Assembly (NCBI GenBank): GCA_034509755.1
Contig: CM067552.1
Span: 12,371,001 to 12,435,000 of the forward strand
DNA from: Anisodus tanguticus
Lineage: Eukaryota > Streptophyta > Magnoliopsida > Solanales > Solanaceae
DNA: 64,000 bases
Direction of reading: 5' to 3'
Shown here: positions 34,101 to 47,100 of the stretch, piece by piece
Layout: each line of letters starts with the position of its first letter
Numbering within the stretch: position 1 is the first letter of the stretch
Program-made: the position numbers and the translations under genes
Notes under the pieces: generated by a model
Seen by the model: the letters and a program-made list of their open reading frames with translations, nothing else
The model's database searches: none
Told to the model about the DNA's origin: nothing

Positions 34101-37100
34101 ATCAAGCTCGTGACGGAGCACCTGTTGGACTAATTCTTGCAAGGAAGCTTCATTACAAATCTCCTCTCTAATCGCATCAAGTAATAAAACACGTGGTTGG
34201 CTGATAGCACACCTCGATTCCTCCATAGTAGGGCGACGGGACAAGGCATCAACAACCTTATTCAAGTGGCCAGCCCTATACTCCACAAAAAAATCAAACC
34301 CCATAAGCTTGCTAATCCAATGTTGTTAAGGTGAAGTGGTCAGCTATTGCTCCAACAAATATTTAAGGCTATAATGGTCTGTGCGATTCAAAAAGAGTAT
34401 GCCCCATAGACAAGGACGCCAATGTTGCACTGCTTTAGCTAAGACAATCAATTTGTGTTCATATGCAGCCAATTTGAAGTGTCGAACAGCCAGTTGTCTA
34501 CTGAAAAAAAGCAATTGGATGGCCTTCCTGTTGCAACACTGCTCCTATACCACTTCCCGAGGCATCACACTCAATTATAAACAGATCATCAAAATTTGGC
34601 AATTGTAAAACAGGGGCAGTTACAAGTGCTTCTTTGAGAGCGTCAAAAGAAGCCAAAGCTGAATCATCCCACTGGAACGAGTTCCTTTTGAGCATGTTAG
34701 TTAAAGGGGCTGATAATTGACTGTAACCTTTTATGAACTTACGGTAATAACCTGCTAAGCCCAAGAATCCGCGCAAGGTAGTGATGGACTATGGTTGAGG
34801 CCAATCACTGATGGCCTGAACTTTGCTTGCATCTACTGCCACGCCTATTTCAGACACCACATCGCCAAGATATGCTACTTGCTACAAAGGAGCATTTGGC
34901 CTTCTTGAGGTATAAGTTATGAGCACGCAATAACTCGAAAACTGTGCGGGCATGTGATAGATGATCATCCCATGCCTTGCTAAATATTAAAATGTCGTCA
35001 AAGAAAACCAACATAAATCTACGCAAGTATGGTTTAAATACCCCGTTCATAAGTGCTTGAAATGCTGATGGTGCGTTTGATAAGCCGAATGGCATAACCA
35101 AGAATTCAAAGTGGTCATGATGCGTACGAAAGGCTGTCTTCTCAATATCCACCGGGTCCATGCGTACCTGATGATAGCCAGACTTCAAATCCAGCTTCGT
35201 GAATAATCTAGTCCCATACAATTCATCCACCACTGGAATGGGAAATTTATCCTTCACTGTCTTGGCATTCAATTCACGGTAATCAACACAAAAACGCCAA
35301 GCTCCATCATGTTTACGGACCAATAAAACTGGGGATGAGAATGGTGACTTACTAGGCGGAATATCCCTTGCTGTAACATATCTTCACATTTTTTTTCTAT
35401 CTCGTCTTTCTATAAATGAGGATACCGGTATGGTTGAACCATGACTGGTTCGGAACCAAGTAACAAACAGATGATGGTCACAATTTCTCATTGGAGGCAG
35501 CCCTGCAGGTTCTTGGAATAAGTCAACAAATTCAGACAAGAGTTGCTCCAATTTGGTGGGGTTCTCACCTGAATCATGCAATAAATGAAGCTGCAATTTC
35601 TAACTGGATTGCTGCCCATGAAAGACACTTGTTTTCCATCTGAAGTAAAACTCATTGTGAGTAAAGCGAAGTCCCAGAGAATAGGACCTAACATTTGTAA
35701 CCATATTACCCCCAGAACAATGACAAAGCCACCTAATGGAATAACAAGGAAGTTGGCTTTAAAATTATGATCATCAATATAAAAAGACATCGCAGGACAA
35801 ATTCCTTGGTTGTAAACTTGTCCGAGGTTGTACTTGCAACCCTAAGTGTCGGGCTGCTGTGTAACTAATGAAATTGTGTGTGCTACCCGAATCAACCAAG
35901 CTCAACAGTGCTTGACCCTTCATTAGTGCCCGTAACTGCATTGTTCTTGCGCTCTTCTGTCCCGTGATGGCATGCAAGGAAATTTCAGGTTCTTGCACAT
36001 CTTTATGGTCAGTATTTTCATCATCTGGCTTGGCTAGTTCCAACCAAAACAACTTCTTACATTGATTCCCGGTCGAATACAGTTCATCACAATTATAACA
36101 CAATCCCTTTGACCTCTTTTGACAAGGATCCCTTTGCCCTTCTCTCCGCCATTTCAGCTCTTGTCAACTTTTTTATAAAAGGAACAGATGAACTTACAGA
36201 TTTTGGTTCGATAATCCCGCCTAGTGCATTGCTGCCCTTAGGAGTTGGAATAGTTGAAGTTGCAGCAGTGTTGAAATATCCTTTAGTCCCTTGCCAGGTC
36301 TCCTTACGAGAAGTTGTTGCCCGCATTACCTTCTGTTTCTTCTCAAATGCTCGAGCTATATTCATGGCAAGAACCAAATCTGGTGAACTCTGCATCTCAA
36401 CATCCAGCCGAATGGAATCGATCAGGCCGGCAGTAAAGAGACTAACTTGTTGGTCTACACGAACATACTTGCTGACCCTGGCTAACCGTACTTGAAATTG
36501 GCGCTGATATTATACATTGAGCCCGTTTGCTTCAAGTTTACCAGATCACCTAATGAATTACTTCCCAGTGGAGGCCCAAACCTGAGAGTATAATATTCCT
36601 TGAATTCCAACCCATCAACTGAGTGATACTCTTGTTCTACTTGATGATACCATAGTTGTGCCTCACCTAGAAGATGGAATGCAGCCAATCCCACCTTATC
36701 TGCTTCAGTTGTTCTCTGATGGAGAAGAACTTCTCACAGCGGTGTAGCCAAATTAATGGGTCATCGGATCCATCAAAAGTAGGGAAATCCAGCTGTGTAT
36801 TTTGCTAAGCCCGACAATGAACTCCTGCACTTGTAACAATAACTGTTGCAATTTAGTAACCATTATTGATTCAGATTGTGCCACGGCTTCTGCAATTCGC
36901 GCTTCATTGGCAGCCTGCGCCTCTTGAAGGAGAGTTTGTAACTCTTCAAGTTTGCTTGGATTGCCCATCGTGTTTGGCTCTGATACCACCATCCCTAACG
37001 GAGGTACCATTACTGTTAGCATACATCGTCAAACCATACGGCATTATGGTGAGACGGCCTTGGACGTCCGTCATGATATACACATAATTATGACTGTGTC

Positions 37101-40100
37101 GGTGTCTATAAGGACTCTCCAATTAAAGTAAAGTGTGTTCAGTTAAGTTCAATGCCTGTCGGCACAGTTTTCAGTTATGATTTGCTTTGAAATGTTTATT
37201 GTTTTTCAAAAACACATTTATTAAATGTTTATGATAGTTTGCTTACAATGCATGCTCATGTTTTCTAAAGCTTCGCTCCAACCTTATTGGAAGGCAATTT
37301 GTTGGTTGTGTTCAGTCAAATTCAGGAGTTCCTGGAGTTGACCTCACGAGCTAAGTGCCTTCTCCTTCCAGTTATTTTTTGTTAGCCCCACCTAAGCCAT
37401 CAGCTGGTGCAGATATATTATACTATCATTTGTTCAGCCGAGGAATGCCCCGTACCTTTACTCTCTCATTCACGTCTTTAGAGGTTCCATGACACACACA
37501 ATGAGAGGTCTAGTTATGTAGATGGGATTCTATATCTTTTGTTTCTCATGTTTGATTAAGTTATGATTCCTCATTTATGATTTTGGGGCTTACAGCCAAA
37601 CTTATGCTTTTCAATTCATGACTTGGCCACATGAGCCATATGTTTATATTGAAAGTCATGAATGTTTTATGATATGATGTATGCATTGTTCATGATGATG
37701 GGTAGCTAAATCTGGTTGTCGCTCAATGAAAAGGCATCGAGTGCCGGCTACGCGATCCACCAGATTTTTTTTTATTTGGGGGGGGGGGGGGGGGGGGGGG
37801 GGGGTTGTGACAACAAGTCAACACATATTAATAATGATACAACAAGCATACACAGGTTGATCTGCTGCCTTGGCTCCTGCTCTCGTAAGGCAGTAGGTGA
37901 CTCCACTGGCAACAGATGAAAATAAGCCAATCAGAACAGCAAAGATGTGAGATTCACTCGCTTCTATTGAACTTGGGAAAGCTCCTGTAAAAAAAAGTCC
38001 ATGCTGATACTTTGAGAACTCAAATAACAAAGCAGATGAGATTGCAAGTGTTTTCATTATTGAGCAGATCAATCTTTCCAAACATAAAAAGGTGCAATTC
38101 ATCCTGTCACTCCTAGTGGAAGCAGTTCATTTTTCCTATAAACATAGTAATAAATCCAGCCCCCAACTTCAATTTTGATAGCACTAGGTTAGTTGACTAC
38201 TAGTTCAACCACTCAAGCAAACTGGTTGAATTGTTTAAAATATAATTTAAAATGTAAAAGACTATAAAATCAAGTGATTTTTCTCCAACAGAAACACATG
38301 AAAAATGTAAAATTCATGTAAGAGGGCCTTTAAAATGAGCAAGTACAAGTAAATAGACTATGTCTTGGGTAGGAAAACACTTTCTGGTAGAACTAAAAAG
38401 GGAAAACTCTTTTTAAGATACCACTGAAAATGCAAGAATGAGCTAGGCATGAACCACTGCAGGTGAAGAAAACGAACAATTGTAAGCACAAAGGTGTTCA
38501 CAAGTCCAAGAGTGGTAGTCTTAACATAAGTTGGATTCTGGTGATGGGAAGATACAAGGATTTTTTTGGGATACTCTTTCTGGAATGAGAAGAGATCTTA
38601 GAATAGCTAAATACAAGATGTATACATGTACTTGCTCCATGATTTTAAGGAATTTTTGCATCATCGAATAAATGATAAATTACAGATGGAAATCATCACA
38701 CTGCACTGCACATTCGACTGATAAGTAACTAGAGAGTGTGAGACATTTGGGGGGCACCAGGGTTCTAGTCGGGTTTGCACAAAAATGAGCATTGTGAAAA
38801 CAGTATCTGCACTATAAAAATTAAAAGTGGCACAATCAGCTTACAATTTAACAGCATACTATAAAAGCTAATTAGAGGATCGATGGTGGCCATTCAGTAG
38901 CAGAAGGAAAAGCAGAATCATCCATCACTTATCCTCCTCAAGGAAGGAGGTCATGATGTGAAGCTTATACTAGTCTACTCAGGATACCAAAATCAAGGGG
39001 CAGTTTCAGTTGCCTGGCAGATTATAGGTGAATAAGTGCATATAGTGAGTGATACAAGGAAGAGAAAGCAGGGTAAGGAAACAACATTCTTATAAGGACT
39101 TTCCACTCAGAAAAAGGATAATTCCTGAACACATTCTAGCAAATAAGAAATGCTCTAAAATTTGTATTATTCTAGCACGCTATGAAGAAGATCTGACTCT
39201 TGTTTGAATTCTAAGTATAAAAATAGTTTTCAGACATTCTTGCACCGTTTTATCGCAAGAGCAGATTGATTAGGGTAAGATATCTTATCAGACCGTTCTA
39301 TTGGGTGTTTCATGTATTTATACAAATAATACTAAATTATATGGCTAGCAACAATCTACATATTCTATAAGTTTTTATTCATGGAAAAATATACCATGTC
39401 GATTGTATTAAATTTCCTTAAAATTACCGAGCTGAAAGGAAAGACATATGTCAAGGAAGTCTACCAATCACTAATGTAAGTACAGATGAATAATAAGTAT
39501 AAGAATGCAGTTCAAAGATTACTCAAATAACATACAAGTCTGGGGGTATGGACAACAAAACTATTAGCTCCCTCTCTGCAAGTCTAACAATTAACAACTG
39601 AAAGCAAAGCACTTCTTCCCAAGTTTTAATTCTCCCACACCCCCAAGAGTTTTCTCTTTCAAGAGGTCTAATATTGAAATTAGAAACGCCTACTACAGTT
39701 GGCCTTGGGTTCACATCCTGAAGGTCAAGTAAGGGAAAAGCCCCGCCAGGCCCTAGTGCGCCGAGATTTTTAGAGACAAGGTCAGGTGGCCGCATTAGTA
39801 CTACTAGTAGATTTCAAACAGTTGAATCATCTGAAATCAAATTTAAAATTCAATATCTATTAAAAGGTTGTTGTCTTTTGGTTTAATCTACAGAGAATCA
39901 CTTAGTTCTAAATAGTTTGGTAATTGGTACCAACTCTCCAAAAAAGTTGAGATATGTATTAACTTCTGTACCTTGTGCTTTGACCATTGGTTGAAAGATA
40001 AACAGCACGCCAAAGAAACTGCTAGCTAAACCTGCAACAAGACGATAATAATAAAGAATACCCACAAAAAAATAAGATAGGAAATTAAGAAACGTCCTCT

Positions 40101-41077
40101 AAAAGCAAAAAAAAGAATTTTCTTGAAGAAACAGCAGATTTATCAGTTAATAAAAAAGAATCCTCTAGAAGCATATAAACACATGACTGACAATAGCAGA
40201 TCTCCATTAGACATATGGTCCTCTTAAAGAAGAGCTCCCTTGCTTGTATAGTTTTGCCATTAACACTGAATAACCACTACTGAATGTAGAGCAGACAATG
40301 GATTGGAGAAATTGTCAAGATTGGAAAATTCAAAGCATGGCTCAACTGTTAGGAAAACTGGAAGTGCTGAAGGAAATCTTAGAAGATCCTGATTCTTTAA
40401 GCTGGGAACACGTATGAAAGGGAACCACTGAATGCAAGATCAATATATTTTGCCCCTCTATCATTTAGTTTATAGGGGCTAAGTAAAATCTTCAGATTTT
40501 AAAGCATCTACGCCCCCGCCCCTACACCCTATTGAAGTCATTTAAAAGCTAAACTGTTATTAAGAGAACGCTTTTAAATGCTTAATTATGTCCTCAACAA
40601 GCCCCCTCACGTACGAGCTTGATTCTTTTTTATGAGCCAAGCACGTGAAATTTCTTCTTTTTTTTTTGAAATGGAAAGAAAAAGCTAATAATGGGTGGCG
40701 GTGAGACTTGAACTCAGGACCTCTACCTCCTTTGATACCAGGTTGAAGTGTGTGACCATCTCATTTAAAGTTGTGAGAGATCATACTTTTAATTACTTAA
40801 TTATGTCTTAAATACACCCAAAAACAAAAGGAAGCTGTGGTGAATGCAAGAATAATGTATTATCCCCTATTCATCTTTCAGTTTTAAAGGTTAATATAAT
40901 TCAGATTTTCAAGCACCTACACAGCGTGCCAAAGGGTACTCCACATGAAAAGGAAAAGAAAAGGACCAGAAGTTGCAACCGGCAAGAACAATATGTACAT
41001 TCACAATTCTCTCAGTTTCACAGGGGTTGAGAAAACATTCAGATTTTCAACTATCTGTGAACCCCTAAAGCCAGATA

Positions 41078-41152
<75 letters not shown>

Positions 41153-44100
41153 CATAAACTCTTGAACGAAGAAGGAGACAAAGACATTGTGTTGGGAGAT
41201 TTGGAGCACTCGGCGAGGGGTCGCGATTTTGGGTATCGTAGGAGGATAAAGGTCGAGGAGGTTAAGGGTGTCGTTTGCAGGATGCGAAGGGAAGAGCGAC
41301 CGGGCCTGACGAGATCCCGGTGGAACTTTGGAAGAGCGCTAGCAGGGCAGGTGTGGAATGGATGATGAAGTTGTTTAACGCCATTTTTAGGACGGTGAAA
41401 ATGCCCGAGGAATGGAGGTGGAGTACAATGGTTCCTTTATACAAGAACAAGGGCGACATTCAGAGTTGCAACAACTATAGGGGTATCAAGCTGCTAAGCC
41501 ACACTATGTAAGTTTGAGGGAGGGTGGTGGAAATGAGGGTGCAAAGAGGCGTGTCTATTTCTAAGAACCAGTTCGGATTCATGTCGGGACGCTAGACTAC
41601 AGGTGTCATCTATCTTGTAAGGAAATTGGTAGAGCAGTTTAGGGAGAGGAAGAGGGATCTTCATATGGTATTCATCGACCAAGAGAAGGCATACGACAAA
41701 GTCCCAAGGGAAGTTCTATGAAAATGCTTAGAGGCTAGATGTGTACCGGTGGCATACACTAGAGAGATCAAGGACATGTATAATGGAGCTAAGACCAGGG
41801 TAAGGACAGTGGGAGGAGGCTCGGAGCACTTCCCAGTGATGATGGGGTTGCATCGGGGATCGGCTCTCACTCCGTTTTTATTTGCCTTGGTGATAGATGG
41901 ATTGTCTTGACAAATTCAAGGTGAGGTGTCATGGTGCATGTTATTTGCGGATGACATAGTTCTGATTAACGAGACTCGTAGCGGAGTTAATGATAAGCTG
42001 GACGTTTGGCGAGAAATCCTAAAGTCTAAAGGGTTTAGGTTGAATAGGACCAAGATGGAATATTTGGAGTGCAAGTTCAGCGATGCAACGCTTGAGGCTA
42101 GCGTAGAAGTGGCACTTGGTACCCAGGTCATTCAAAAGAAAGGAAGTTTCAAGTATCTTGGGTCTATAATCCAAGGGAATGGGGAGATTGATGATGATGT
42201 TACACCTCGTATTGGGGCAGGGTGGATGAAATGGAGCCTAGCATCCGGAGTTTTGTGTGACAAGAAGGTGCCTCCAAAACTTAAAGGCAAGTTCTACATA
42301 GCGGTGGTTAGACCGACTATGTTGTACGGGGCGGAGTGTTGGTCAGTCAAGAACTCTCACGTCTAGAAGGGTAGTAGTTAGTCGTGTGTTGCCTTATTTC
42401 GTAGGTCCATAGTAGTAGTCGTAGTATTACGTGTATAGTTTCTGGTCCTTCGACTTCTGTTACATTCTGTTATTTCTTGTACCGCCTTTTTATATTATGC
42501 TTTTTATCTTATTGATTTGTGGTAGCTACGGCTTTATCATGGCTTTTTCACTCTCGCTATGTTCATTCTAATACTGCTTTGATCTACCTATCCGTATCTA
42601 ACCTTTTGTCTAGCGTTCTCTTGAGCCGAGGGTCATACGGAAACAACCTCTCTACCATGGTAGAGGTAAGGTCTGCGTACACTCTACCCTCCCCAGACCC
42701 CACATTGTGGGATTTCACTGGGTATGTTGTTGTTATATATATGGTCTTTTTATCTTCTTCAAACACCACAATCAAGTTGAAATAGCAAACTCTCACACAC
42801 ATACAAGTTTAAATAACCAAGAAAAATTAAAAATCAGAGAGGACATCTATCAATTCTGCATATGACCATACCTCCAATTTCTGCAATTTTTAATTTCTCA
42901 TGCAACGTGACTCTAGCGACAGTTGAAGCCATAATTGGAGCAATAAAGCTCAATATGATAGCCTGAGACACAGGTAGCCGCTGGATGCTGAAAAATAAAA
43001 TTGACTGTTTCATGGTAACTAGTAAATCATGTTTATAAAGTCATATTTTATAGGACCAATTTAGGGGCTGTAGCATGAATAAGAAAATGAAATAATCATG
43101 GTAAAATAGACTGAATATAGCAGTGGTACCCCCTCGTAATGTAAATGAAGGAAAATTTGAACTGTGGAGATCCATTTACGTGCTATATAGTTATATCTGC
43201 CTTTTTTTCTTCCTTCCAACTTGTTAAGTCCTATTAAATTGTCTCTAGTTATGTCCTACTTCTTATGTATACAACTACTAAATCAGATGTATAAAATTCA
43301 TTCACGCTTATATTTAATTTGTTATTGTCAATTGATGTTGATGCTCATTTCATTTTCAGCGTTGTGGTTAATTTTGTATTATTCAATTATAACTTCCTAA
43401 GTAAGTTATTTTAACAGTATAGGGATGACAGCTTGGATATATATTGTGTCTTCTCTTACTATCTTCAAAATAGCAAACAACTATTTCAGGTCAGCAAGAT
43501 CGAGCCATGTTATTCTTTCTAAAAAAAAAAAGAAGAAGACGGAGCCATGTTATTCAAACCCTCAAATAGTCTGGACCCAGACGAGAATAAAAAGTAAAAG
43601 TGGAAGAACCAGAAAGATTTCATTTCGTATATCCTAAATGTTGAAAGATTGTCTTTTGGCATCCAGATTCCAGAGTAAGTATTTCTCTAAAACTTGTTGA
43701 TTAGATTGACATGTTCTATCAGGAGGGTGGATTGAGGGGTTTAGGTTTTCTTACCTGTAGGTGAAACTCAGCAACGAGATACATCCACTGAGAGCTCTTA
43801 AGACCAAAAGTTTCCTGGCACTTGTTGGTCCAAATATTGGTTGGCCACTTCTCCTCAGCCACACAAAGGAAAGAATTAGGACTACTGTACATCTTGCAAA
43901 GGCTATCTCAAAAAGAGGTATTGATTGAGCTGCCCTTTCGGAAAAAGATGAAAAAACATATTAGTATCATACAGCTAAAAAGCATTCATAAAACATTAGA
44001 TACATCTTGAAGTATGCATCTACATACACAATATATGGCATGTAAGAATAATAACATCAAAACCTTACTCAAGGAACATCTATTAAAATAAAAACTTGCA

Positions 44101-47100
44101 TGGCAACTTCTGATTCAAAGGCAGAACCAAAAGCATACAGCAATAGGTCAGAATCATGCACTACTGTTAAACGTTATGATACTACTAGAAACGATAAGCA
44201 ATGCCTAAGGACCCAAAGGTCCGTGGAATCTGAAGGGACAATGATCTAAAATTAAAAAGGGTATAGTAAATGTCCAAATGTTTTAAATAAGTTACTGACC
44301 AGTAAAAACATCTGAAACAACTTCCATCATGGAGTAGATTGTAGATGACAAGACTACGCATAGCAGACCAGAGTATCTCGATCCACTCCAGAGCCAGAAA
44401 ATAAACTGCAGAAAGGGTGATTTGTCGGGTTCAACTACTCTTATAACTTCCTCCTGCAAGGTGTCAAAACCTAATTAAGCATGAAAAAGTAGTAGAATTA
44501 TTTTGATTTAGATCAAAATACCATAAACAGTTAAAATAGCTCATGAGAGCAGGAAAAAATTCCAAAATAAAGTACACCAAATAGAGCAGGGAAATATATT
44601 ATGTGAGTAGGCTCAGGAATTTTGTGCTTACATAAAGTATTGGTTCTGTGAGAAAGAAAAAGATAACCTAAGTGGGAGAATGCTTAATTGATGACTAAGC
44701 GTAAATCTATATTCAGCATGCTAAGTATTTTAAATAAACAAATAGTGTTACTTTATGCTGCCTTGGTGATGAATGGACTGACGCGACAAATCCAAGAGGA
44801 GGTGTCATGGTGTATATTATTCGCAGACGACATAGTCATGATTGATGAGACTCGCAGCGGAGTGAACGCTAAACTGGAGGTATGGAGATAGACTCTGGGA
44901 TCTAAAGGGTTCGGGCTGGGTAGGACCAACATAAAATACTTTGAGTGCAAGTTCAGTAACGGGAGCGACCATGAGACATGTGTGGAGGTGAGGCTTGGTA
45001 CTCAGGTCATTCCAAAGAAAGGAAGCTTCAAATACCTCAGATCTATTATCTAAGGGAATAGAGAGATTGATGACGATGTCACACATCGTATTGGGCAGGG
45101 TGGATGAAATGGAGGCTCGCATCTGGAGTCTTGTACGATAAAAAGGTGCCACCAAAACTTAAAGGCAAGCTCTATAGAGTGGTGGTTAGACCGACTATGT
45201 TGTATGGGGCGGAGTGTTGGCCAGTCAAGACTTTGCATATCCAAAAGATGAAAGTTGCGGAGATGAGGAAGCTGAGATGGATGTGTGGGCATAGAATGAG
45301 GGATAGGATTAGAAATGAGAATCTCCGAGACAGAGTGGGAGTGGCCTCAGTAGAGGATAAGATGCGGGAAGTGAGGTTAAGATGGTTCTGGCATGTGCAG
45401 ATGAGAGACACGAATGCCCCCGTGCGGAGGTGTGAGAGGTTGGCTATGGACGGGTTCAAGAGGGGTAGAGGTAGGCCGAAGAAGTATTGCAGAGAGGTGA
45501 TTAGACGGGATATGGCGCAGGTGCAACTTACGGAGGACATGACCTTAGATAGAGATTGTGGAGGGCATGGATTAAGATAGAAGGATAGTAGGTAGTTGAG
45601 CGTAGTCCTACTTACGCTTACAAACTGGTAGTTGTAGTGCTATTATTGTAGGCTTGCTTAGCCTATCATACTAGTAGGCGCAATATTGTTTTATAGCCAC
45701 CTTGTCGTTTGATTTCTGTTGCTATGTGTTCTTTAGTATACTTTGTTTATCTTATTTACCTGTATTAGTTATTGCTTCCTTTTTCAGAATGCACCATCAT
45801 GGTTTATTCGCTTTTATTACCATCATTTTCATAATGCTTTAAATTTTCCGTCCGGGTCTGACCGTTTCGCTTGTTTTGCTTGTGCTTATGTTTTGTCTTG
45901 AGTCGAGGGTCATTCGGAAACAGTCACTCTACCTACCAAGGTAGAGGTAAGGTCTGCGTACACTCTACCCTCCCCAAACCCCACGTTGTGGGATTTTCAC
46001 TGGGTATGTTGTTGTTGTTGCTACTTTATGCAGAAAACTTCAAAGTTCTATTGATCTTTTCTTTTTTTTTTCCTTTGTGGAAAATTAAGGCAAGCTTCTG
46101 TACTCAAAAGGGAAACAAGTATGCCATACTCCCTTTGAACCATTTGATATGACACCATTATCATTCCGAAGCAAAATGATTTCTTTTACTAGGATAATTT
46201 CAAATGTTTTCTAACCACTTTTATTCATAAGAAATCATGATTTATTATTATCTGATTTTATGTTCAATTCCAGGGAGCAATAGAAAGAAATCATGATTTA
46301 TTATTATCTGATTTTATGTTCAACTCCAGGGAGCAATAGAATGTTAGGCAGGACCAAAATGTAAACAGAAGAGACAGAACCAGCAATCTGCCATAGACAG
46401 ATAGACATAGTATATTATATTAGTTTTAAGAAAATGAAAACTCCATTCAACAAAATTAAAGGACTCATGTCGATATACATTGATTAGATGTTTTATCCTA
46501 GTACTCCAACCAAATTATTCTTTTTAGATGTAAGAGCAATTATTAGTCTCCACTTCTCATCTTCTCCGTATTTAGTAGTGGTACCTAGTATTTGCATAGT
46601 ATCTTATTCTTCATTTTACTACTACATGTTACTTCGACTTTTGTTTATCTTGCTATATATCGTGCTTTGATTGCACTTTTTTGAGCCGAGGGTCTATCGG
46701 AAACAGCCTCTCCCACAATTATAGGAGTAAGGTATGCGTACATCCTAACTTCCCCAGACCCCAATTGTGGGATTACACTGGGTATGTTGTTGTTGTAGTA
46801 ATTATTATTGAAAGAAACTATTCTTTATATAAAAAATTAGATATATAGAAGTGCATTTTGACTAGTCCTCTAACTAAAGAACAAGCTACTGAATAAGAGC
46901 TCTACAAAATTATAACAAAAAAGGGAACTTATTAATGCTTATAATTTGGAGTTCACCTTATTGAGCTTTTGCCTGGGATAAGCGATGGTGAAGATGTTGA
47001 TCTTAGGTCTCTCTGATTGGGTCAAAAGAGGAGCAATTTGATCATCAGAAATTGAAATTGAAGATTCAGTAGAATCAACGGTTGTGATTGCAGATGGCCC

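Larger units (their letters stand above)
31381..36988 (-). mobile_element. Ty3/gypsy chromovirus, 5-prime LTR missing
   Basis: On the minus strand a primer-binding site TGGTATCAGAGCC (36976-36988) is followed by gag, zinc knuckle, protease, RT, RNase H, integrase and a chromodomain (order RT before integrase defines Ty3/gypsy). No copy of the sequence next to the primer-binding site recurs at the other end, so one or both LTRs are lost. A short candidate LTR with TGTTAG...TTTTAACA ends lies at 31381-31555 and has no partner. It is cut by a hAT element (31829-32531) and a TRIM (33689-34029). Inserted in the solo LTR of EamA intron 6. Confidence 0.8.
24803..37812 (+). mobile_element. Solo LTR of a Ty3/gypsy-type element, split by nested insertions
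   Basis: The LTR starts TGTGAAGACCCGTAAAA at 24803 and ends GTTGTGACA at 37812; both sides carry the 5-bp duplication ACAAG (24798-24802, 37813-37817). Own sequence is 24803-26230, part of 31051-31380 and about 36990-37812; the rest is insertions. A promoter-like CTATAAATA lies at 25278-25286. The 3-prime part has GTGCCGGCTACGCGATCCAC, a motif I associate with the ends of long gypsy LTRs in Solanaceae. No internal retrotransposon domains on the plus strand were found, so I read it as a solo LTR left by recombination. It lies in EamA intron 6, antisense to the gene. Confidence 0.75.

Noticed and set aside
36989..37100. 5-prime LTR of the chromovirus
   Set aside because: The sequence next to the primer-binding site has no counterpart at 31.2-31.6 kb, so it cannot be shown to be an LTR.
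41081..41365. Protein starting with CVCVCV and IYIYIY
   Set aside because: Translation of the GT/AT microsatellite fused to the LINE frame.
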